A DNA stretch of 64,000 bases from Papaver somniferum (lineage: Eukaryota; Streptophyta; Magnoliopsida; Ranunculales; Papaveraceae), in assembly GCF_003573695.1 (NCBI RefSeq), contig NW_020639929.1, positions 635,620-699,619 on the forward strand. Direction: 5' to 3'. How positions within the stretch are numbered: the stretch's first letter is position 1; each line of letters opens with the position of its first letter. Shown in pieces: positions 58,158-64,000 of the stretch. Position numbers and translations under genes: made by a program. Under the pieces are notes generated by a model that saw only the letters and a list, made by a program, of their open reading frames with translations, did no database searches and was not told where the DNA came from.

Positions 58158-60701
58158 GGAATTGATAGGATCCGGAGATGCCTATATGTGTATAACCGTA
58201 ATCGCATGGTGTCTAACTAGTAGACAGGGGCAAGTACGGGTCGTTCCCGCAGGGAGAGATGGAAATATCAATAACCAGTATTCCTAATTAATATCAAGAA
58301 TAAAATAATCAAATTCAATATTTTCAGAAATTTGTGGAATTAAAACAAAATAATAGAACGTGACCAATGATTATGGAGGTGTTAGGGTTCCGAGAATCCA
58401 TTGTAGGTAAATTATTGCATTCAATCACAAATGGTATTGACACAAAAGATATTTCGTTTAAAATGTCGACAATAATTACCAAAAAATTGTTTGCTCTCTC
58501 CTAAAAATAGAACTCTTAATTAAGCACTAGATATACATGACATAACTAGTCAAACGAAATTCAAAATTCTATTATTACTAAGGTTCAATAAATTCTTCTA
58601 CTAATCTAACGATGGACTATACATGGCATAGAACATGAAAAATCTAGCTAGAAGGTAAATCATCGATAGAGAAACAAACCAAATTTATTAAACTCGTATT
58701 AATGAAAACCCTTGTTCATGAAAACAAATAAATCATACAACTTCATTCTTTCACCCTAACATGGAATTAGCTAGCCATGACTTTCTTAAAAAACCATAAA
58801 TAAATATCAATAAATCCCTAGCTAATTGAAATCAAATGGAACAAATGAACTTCAAACCCTAATCTCTGTTTTGCGGCTCCTCTTCCGTTGCAGCTCTCAG
58901 CCGACCTCCAAAGAATCCCAGTCCGGCCTCCCTTTTTCTGTCTGTTTTTGGTGAAATATATACTCCTGGGAATTCACGAGTCGCGACAACTAAGACCTAG
59001 CAGCTTCCTAGGCCCAGTCCACTAACAACTTCTAGAGTCAGGTCCTTCTCCAAGCCGACCACACCAACTCTTGGCTATACATCTTCACAAAGTATGGCCA
59101 TATCTCCAGTCTTTTCTTCTCCGTCCGTCCAACTCCCGTGAACCAGGTTTCCAGTTCTAAAAATATCACCACTGCCAATTGATACAACAACAAACTTCTC
59201 GTCTCCATTTTATCTCAGCTGAGAACTTGGTGCTGCCAAATACCTTCAGAAGATCCATATCTCACGTGCAAACCAGAAGCATCAGACTCTGCGAATACGA
59301 AACCAAGAAAACCCATTGATCTGCACCATCTATTCTAGCTTCAATGAAGGTATTCTCAGCCGCGGATTGGCTTAAATCTCGACCCCAAGACAATGTTACT
59401 TGTACCAGCAGTTCTATGTAGACCTTGAACTCAAAAAATTCTTCAAACCTTCCTGCATCCCCATAGAATTCATGGCTATCACAAACAATGATTTACCCGG
59501 AACTCAATATCGAGTCCTTGGTACTCGATCCAGTACCGACAACGATCATTTTACCTGTCTTCCTCTCAGACTAACAGAAGCATCACCAGCTCCTTGTCTC
59601 CTTCCATCTCAGAGCTGAGCTCCATTTACTTCCTCTCAACCAATCGATACCACCGTTCCCATTACCAGCAGCTGCCATATCGAGTCCCTATCTTAACCAT
59701 TGCTACTGCCAAATACTATATGCCCATGAAACCCCATCGAACTCCAGTTCCATCTGTCGTTGTTGCATAACCAAATCCCTCAGCTTCATCGTTTGAACAC
59801 AGCCACCAACAGCAGCTATATCTTGAGTAATTTTTTGCATATGTATTCACTTCACTCGAACCAAGCTCTGGACTCCACAAATCAGGTTCAGACTCTTGGC
59901 AGTATGAACCACAGTACCACTTAGAATTAGTCTTCATTCACATCTCCATTCGACAGTAACTGCTTCGCCGAAATAAGCACAAACTCGGAACAACACCATC
60001 TTATTCCCGGCACAAGATCACCATTAGCTGCAACTGTTCCGCCATAACCCAACATTACTCGGCTGGAAGCTTCCTTCCATCTCCGCTCATGCTTTGTTTC
60101 ACTTCTGCCAACTAAACCCATTACTGCCAGATTGGCCAACTACTTCTCTACGTTGTTGTTGCACAACACCACACAAAACCTACCAGTTCAACTGTTATAT
60201 TGTTGTGTGCATTTCTCAGTCAAGAACCTCCATTTCAGTTGATGCCAAGTAGCACAAACACCAACGACTTCTCTTTCACCTGCGTTCGCCGACAGAATTT
60301 CATCTGCCTTCCCTCTACTCAGACTTCTCTTTTCAATAGGATAAGAACAACAGACTTTCCATTCATTAGTGGGTCGGTCTTGTTTGAACAAGCAAAAACA
60401 GTTCTTCAATTACATGCTTCGGGTGGTGCAGTGGTGCTGATATATAGAGATACCATGCCAGCCACGTCCACGGTTCTTTAGCTCCGAGTGACTTTGCTCA
60501 TTTTTGTTGCAAACGTCATTTTGCCTCTTTTAGCCAGTTATTGTTCCGGTGATTGAACTTTCTTGTATTTCCTGTAAAGAGCTCAAAATGGTATTATTAG
60601 TCATAATATCGAGCTCAAAATGGTATTATTAGTCATAATATCGAGTCCTAGATGATAAAAATATGGATATAAAATATCGCACATACGTGCTTATCAGGAA
60701 T
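58158..60701. mobile_element. Solo LTR 2534 bp (58163-60696) with TSD GGAAT
   Basis: The segment starts TGATAGGATCCGG and ends GTGCTTATCA, giving TGATA...TATCA ends. GGAAT occurs directly on both sides (58158-58162 and 60697-60701). It holds ACGGGTCGTTCCCGCAGGGA, a block that I associate with LTR ends of plant gypsy elements. There is no internal coding region. Frames inside it (59400-60480) are short and not recognisable as genes. The orientation is not certain; the TATCA end may be the 5' end on the minus strand. Confidence 0.82.
60579..60642. repeat. 32-bp tandem duplication inside the solo LTR
   Basis: Units at 60579-60610 and 60611-60642 are identical, each starting GAGCTCAAAATGGTATTATT. 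Confidence 0.95.
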
Positions 60702-61400
60702 CCAAGGGCGTTTGAGGAGTAAATACTTTGGGATAAAGGACATTAAGTGATCTTAATCAGTATGTAAAGAGATTCGTTTGAAAAAATCATGAGGTCAAGA
60801 TAATATTAGGACCTAGAATATTCCAGTTAGCTTTGAGAAAAACCTGGCAAGAAGCCGATCGGATTGGGGGCTCCCCCAAGTTTGATGGAGTATTTGAAAT
60901 TTCCTCTTGTTGGAAGGAATCTTAATAAGAGATAAATTTTCAGACTCGCATGGCTCTATTAAATTTGAAAAATAAATACGATACTCCAAGAATTGAGAAA
61001 TGCTATTTGGTCTCTATCCAAAAACTCTAGGACCGGAGGTTCGCGAAGAGTGAATATCGTTTATTGTTTTCCTAGTAGAGGCTGAACCATGAAAATATTC
61101 TATATTTTGATCAAATTTCTTGAAGAATTTATCGCAGGGATAATTGATAGTAGTAGTCGTTCCTGATTTCGTACCATTTACCAAATTCTCCTTGTAAATT
61201 TTTGAGTTTATCAAATGGGAAGGAAAATTTCTTGATTTATGTAGAATTTTAATTCAAGAGTCAAAAATTTAATATTTTTATAAATATTCCCGAAAACTTC
61301 AAATTTCCAATGAGGAAGGTTGAAAAATAGGAGCCGGAGTTTCGAGAAGATAAAAAATATGACTTAAAATAAAAGTTCCGTATGAGAGTAAGAGGAGCCT

Positions 61401-62441
61401 TTATATCGGAAAGAAAAATCACGTCAGGGTTGTGAGAAAGGCATAGATAGATTTAAGTGGAATGGTAGTTGAATGGTGGTGGTGGTGGAATGGTAGTTGA
61501 ATGCTGGTGGTGCTAATGGTGGTGGTGGCAGCCGTGAAGTGGTAGAGAAAGAAATTTGTTATATTTTGAATAATGAGAAACATTATATAAGTGAGGGTAT
61601 TAAGGTAATTAACTTTTAAATGGATAAGGTTTTTAAATTATACGAGTATATTATTGTTGTATAAGGTTATATTTATTGGATGTCAAAATTATGGGTACAT
61701 AACAAATTTCTGACGGAGTATCAAATTCAGATAACAAAATTCTGAAAGAAAAGGCAAAGCCCATTACAGATATAATTAGTGGGCTTGCAATACTTGCAAG
61801 AAATAATACCCAGTAGTCACACAGACCAGGTGTGAATCGTGTGATCAACAAAACAAGAAAAACAAAATGAAAGGTGATGATTTTTAACAAGACAGGAAAC
61901 CAGAGAGGAGAGTTCAACAAAAACCCGATATCCAAGTACCTAATGATGGGCACAACACACCAGTATAAGAAGAAGATAAACCTGACAGAGATATACTGAA
62001 ATTTAAGGAGAGTAACAGGATGGAAGGCAGCCAATTCAGAAATACTATGCACGGCGCACAAGTAGAAATAGCTAAAATGAGCACAGGAATAGCAGGTTTA
62101 GAGAACTCAGATACAGAAACAAGAAACAGATAACCCAAGAAATGCAGACCAGTAACGGTAAGAAAGGTAAATGATGAACAGGAGGTATATTAAAGCCAGA
62201 ATATATTACAATGACCTAAACAAAGCAACAACATGTAAAGAACAGCTGCACCGAAACATTACACTAAAACAGAAAGCCTAGAATACAGGATAAGGAAGAC
62301 TAAACCAGAAAAAAAAGAGAACTAACAGCAGACGCAGATGATCAATCCAAAACAAAAAGAGCTCATAGGCTCTGACAGCATCATTTTCACATTAAGTTCT
62401 TCAGAAAAAAAATTCAAACTGCGACTTATGGGGATATTTCA
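61401..62441. other. Spacer with a GTG-rich minisatellite; possible 3' untranslated region
   Basis: 61460-61532 is a GGTGGTGGTGGAATGGTAGT-like imperfect array. 61640-62441 is purine-rich on the plus strand, and could be the 3' untranslated region of a minus-strand gene ending at 62439. Its open frames show no known motif. Confidence 0.4.
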
Positions 62442-62590
62442 TGGCACAGGATGATTGGAGGAATCACCATTTTCCTGTTCTGAGTTGCCATGTTGCACTT
62501 GAGTTGAGGAGGAGCCCTGACCCTTGCACCACTGATGAGGATGCTCATGAGGAACCTTGAACCGCTGAACCACTGATGAGCACTGCTGTT
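62439..62590 (-). CDS. Candidate terminal exon of an unidentified gene
   Basis: A minus-strand frame runs from an AG-type acceptor near 62590 to TGA at 62439. It encodes CSSVVQRFKVPHEHPHQWCK, then GQGSSSTQVQHGNSEQENGD and SSNHPVP. The composition (H, Q, S, N) looks like a disordered tail of a host protein. I do not recognise it. It may belong with the bZIP-like fragment upstream on the same strand, but no bZIP domain is seen between them. Confidence 0.25.
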
Positions 62591-63083
62591 ATTCAGCTGA
62601 CAGTCAGCTGTTCAGCTAGCATTTTCAATTTTTTGTTAAGGAACTAACATCACACTGTTTTATTCTCATTGCCCTCAAATTTTCTCTCTTGGCCCTCTTT
62701 CTCTAGTGGACTAAAAAAATTTAAGCTCTCTTTAAGCCCAAGGCCGAGAGAGCAAGAACCAAGTGGAGGAGGGCCAAACACTTAAATTCCACTAATTTGT
62801 ATTACTATAAGGAATGATGCTGATTCGAACAAAAAGGCAAGAGGTATGAGGGGATGAATATATAAGCAACTCTATGTTATCATGGTAAGATTAACATGCA
62901 TTGTTTACTTAGCAGTAAACCCTATACTAAATTATCAATATGCAGAGTATTCATTTTAAGATTTTACTTAGAAAACTAACTCAGAAATTTCAGAAAACTT
63001 TTAGCCAGCAGGAAACGCTTTCTTAATTAGCTTCATTTGAACGAGGACCACCACTACCCATTAACAAATCAGATTTAATAAAA
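62591..63083. other. Spacer, no gene seen
   Basis: No supported feature. The last part (63030-63083) is homologous to the repeat around 24200, including TTAGCTTCATTT. Confidence 0.45.
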
Positions 63084-63506
63084 CTATAAACATCCACCAC
63101 AGATTACTAAACTCTCAAAATTCAACGAACTCATCGACTTCTCTTTCACATTTCTACTAGTACCAGTATTTTCATCTGATGCTGCTGAAGTATATCTATC
63201 TATATCGACATACATTGAGAAAAGATCATTTTCAGTCTCAGAGGGACAACCATCACTACCAGAAGGACCAATAACACCTAATTCACAATCAAAACCGGTA
63301 TCATCTAGTAAACTTAGAATCTCTGAATGTGCTCTAATTATATGCCCTAGATTGGTAAACTGACATAACATTTTATCATTACTACAAGTATGACGATGAC
63401 CCAATTTTGAATTGGGGCTGAAACTGATGATGGTTCTGTGACGCACAGGAAAAAGAAGGAAATGCAGTATGACGATGCAATGATGGACGTGGCATATAGA
63501 CAGCAT
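63084..63506 (-). pseudogene. bZIP transcription factor N-terminal exon fragment
   Basis: The minus-strand frame encodes RAHSEILSLLDDTGFDCELG, an acidic linker and NDLFSMYVDIDRYTSAASDE. That is the same N-terminal layout as at 24122-24495 and closer to an intact exon, with a serine/lysine stretch after it. The AKLxxLALxDQKRTKR end is not preserved; it has decayed around 63000-63060. No basic region or zipper is present. The fragment lies in a unit homologous to 24174-24860. Confidence 0.65.
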
Positions 63507-64000
63507 CAGTACAGTGACCGAAAGTACCAGATGCTATATATGCAAACTCATCTATATGAATGAAAATGCCAAAATCCTAGCTGCCATCAGAATCATCGAT
63601 CCTTCCCACAGAGGTGGAAAAGTAGCTTGTAGAAGGTAAACAATTAGGTTGTGGTTAACGACAGAATGGAAATGTAAACCATGTTAGTTATCACAGAGAA
63701 CTATGCCTGACTGACTAACTGTTTCCTGTGAAATTTAATGACGGGTGAAGACAAACTTCACGGCAGTTTCCTATTCAAATTTATAATTTTTCTTGCAATG
63801 CTTGTTTGACTCCCATGTGAAATCTATAATTATCCCACTACAGTGTACATCACTCCCATATAGTTGAGATTTTTTTTTTTTCCATATAGTTGAGGTTTAC
63901 ACAAAGGTTACTTGTTAATGAAACTCATAAGTCTACAGAATGATATGAATATAACAGCCAAAACTCGACGAAGATTACCAGTTTTAAAGTATAATGCCAA
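63507..64000. repeat. Repeat unit without the MITE insertion
   Basis: Homologous to 24530-25031 joined to 25989-26340. The join at about 63680 (AACCATGTTAGTTATCAC) is the empty site for the Emigrant-like MITE. The unit ends with the ACGAAGATTACCAGTTTTAA block at the window edge. Confidence 0.75.

Larger units (their letters stand above)
57265..61400 (-). pseudogene. LINE (L1-type) ORF2, split by a solo LTR
   Basis: Read from high to low coordinates, 61014-61214 encodes FFKKFDQNIEYFHGSASTRK, the linker before RT. 57940-58100 encodes SFLPGKQITNNIIISHKILH and LSEAFDHVE. 57595-57921 encodes IFLNGSPGPSFNTSREIRHG plus DLLPYLFLICMETLSRLIH. 57340-57450 encodes TTLDQLNRIQRDFLWERDKS. The coding sequence breaks off at 60702 and resumes at 58162, on each side of the solo LTR. 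Many stops; dead. Confidence 0.75.

Noticed and set aside
59400..60481. Several 60-95 codon frames
   Set aside because: They lie inside the solo LTR, point in both directions and show no motif.
61651..62061. 136-codon minus-strand frame rich in L, I and F
   Set aside because: It looks like a membrane protein but has the composition expected from a purine-rich strand read backwards. No homologous motif is visible.
1..64000. CRISPR array, bacterial operon or plasmid features
   Set aside because: None of the tandem repeats has regular unique spacers, and introns and retroelements show a plant nuclear origin.

Overview
This is a stretch of plant nuclear genome. The base composition is AT-rich, genes are interrupted by GT..AG introns, there is one intron-rich housekeeping gene, and Ty1/copia, Ty3/gypsy, LINE, Helitron, hAT and PIF/Harbinger debris is nested layer upon layer. 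The flavour of several families (a Sirevirus-type LTR, an Athila-like leader, Helitron genes with RPA-like domains) suggests a eudicot; poppy-like (Papaver) is a guess from memory, not something the sequence proves.

Layout. 1-3819 is the 5' LTR plus a broken gag-pol of a Ty1/copia element on the minus strand, cut by the window edge. 3960-4037 looks like a 78-bp Helitron reduced to its two ends. 4218-11771 is an Athila-like element with two LTRs but no recognisable pol, and with a leader behind both LTRs, so it is recombinant or tandem. 12622-17464 is a decayed minus-strand Helitron carrying a zinc finger, RPA-like OB folds and a helicase C-terminal piece; a second Helitron 5' region ends at 20368. 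20940-22097 is a LINE 3' end.

24122-31131 is the most gene-like part. It holds bZIP transcription-factor exon fragments, a repeat that has taken a MITE inside a MITE (25034-25986, with 25174-25617 inside), an apparently intact eight-exon gene for a NIFK-like nucleolar RRM protein (26992-29296, minus) with a telo-box promoter, a LINE RNase H end, and a truncated PPR gene. 31600-33700 is a minus-strand LINE.

38331-56518 is a layered retrotransposon locus. A Ty3/gypsy element was interrupted by a Sirevirus-type copia element (TSD CTTAT). The right-hand part of that locus then duplicated: block A is 41263-about 47313 and block B is 49492-about 56364. In A the copia element is a solo LTR; in front of B the 3' part of its interior survives. 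Both blocks carry the same PIF/Harbinger MITE and the same hAT MITE, and A has lost about 1.4 kb at a 5-bp microhomology. 57265-61400 is a minus-strand LINE split by a 2.5-kb solo LTR (TSD GGAAT). 62442-64000 holds a weak terminal-exon candidate, another bZIP fragment and another copy of the repeat seen at 24-26 kb.

Only the NIFK-like gene looks functional. Everything else reads as mobile elements, broken coding sequence or AT-rich spacer. Much of the interest lies in the order of events that nested insertions, target-site duplications and the A/B duplication allow one to reconstruct.
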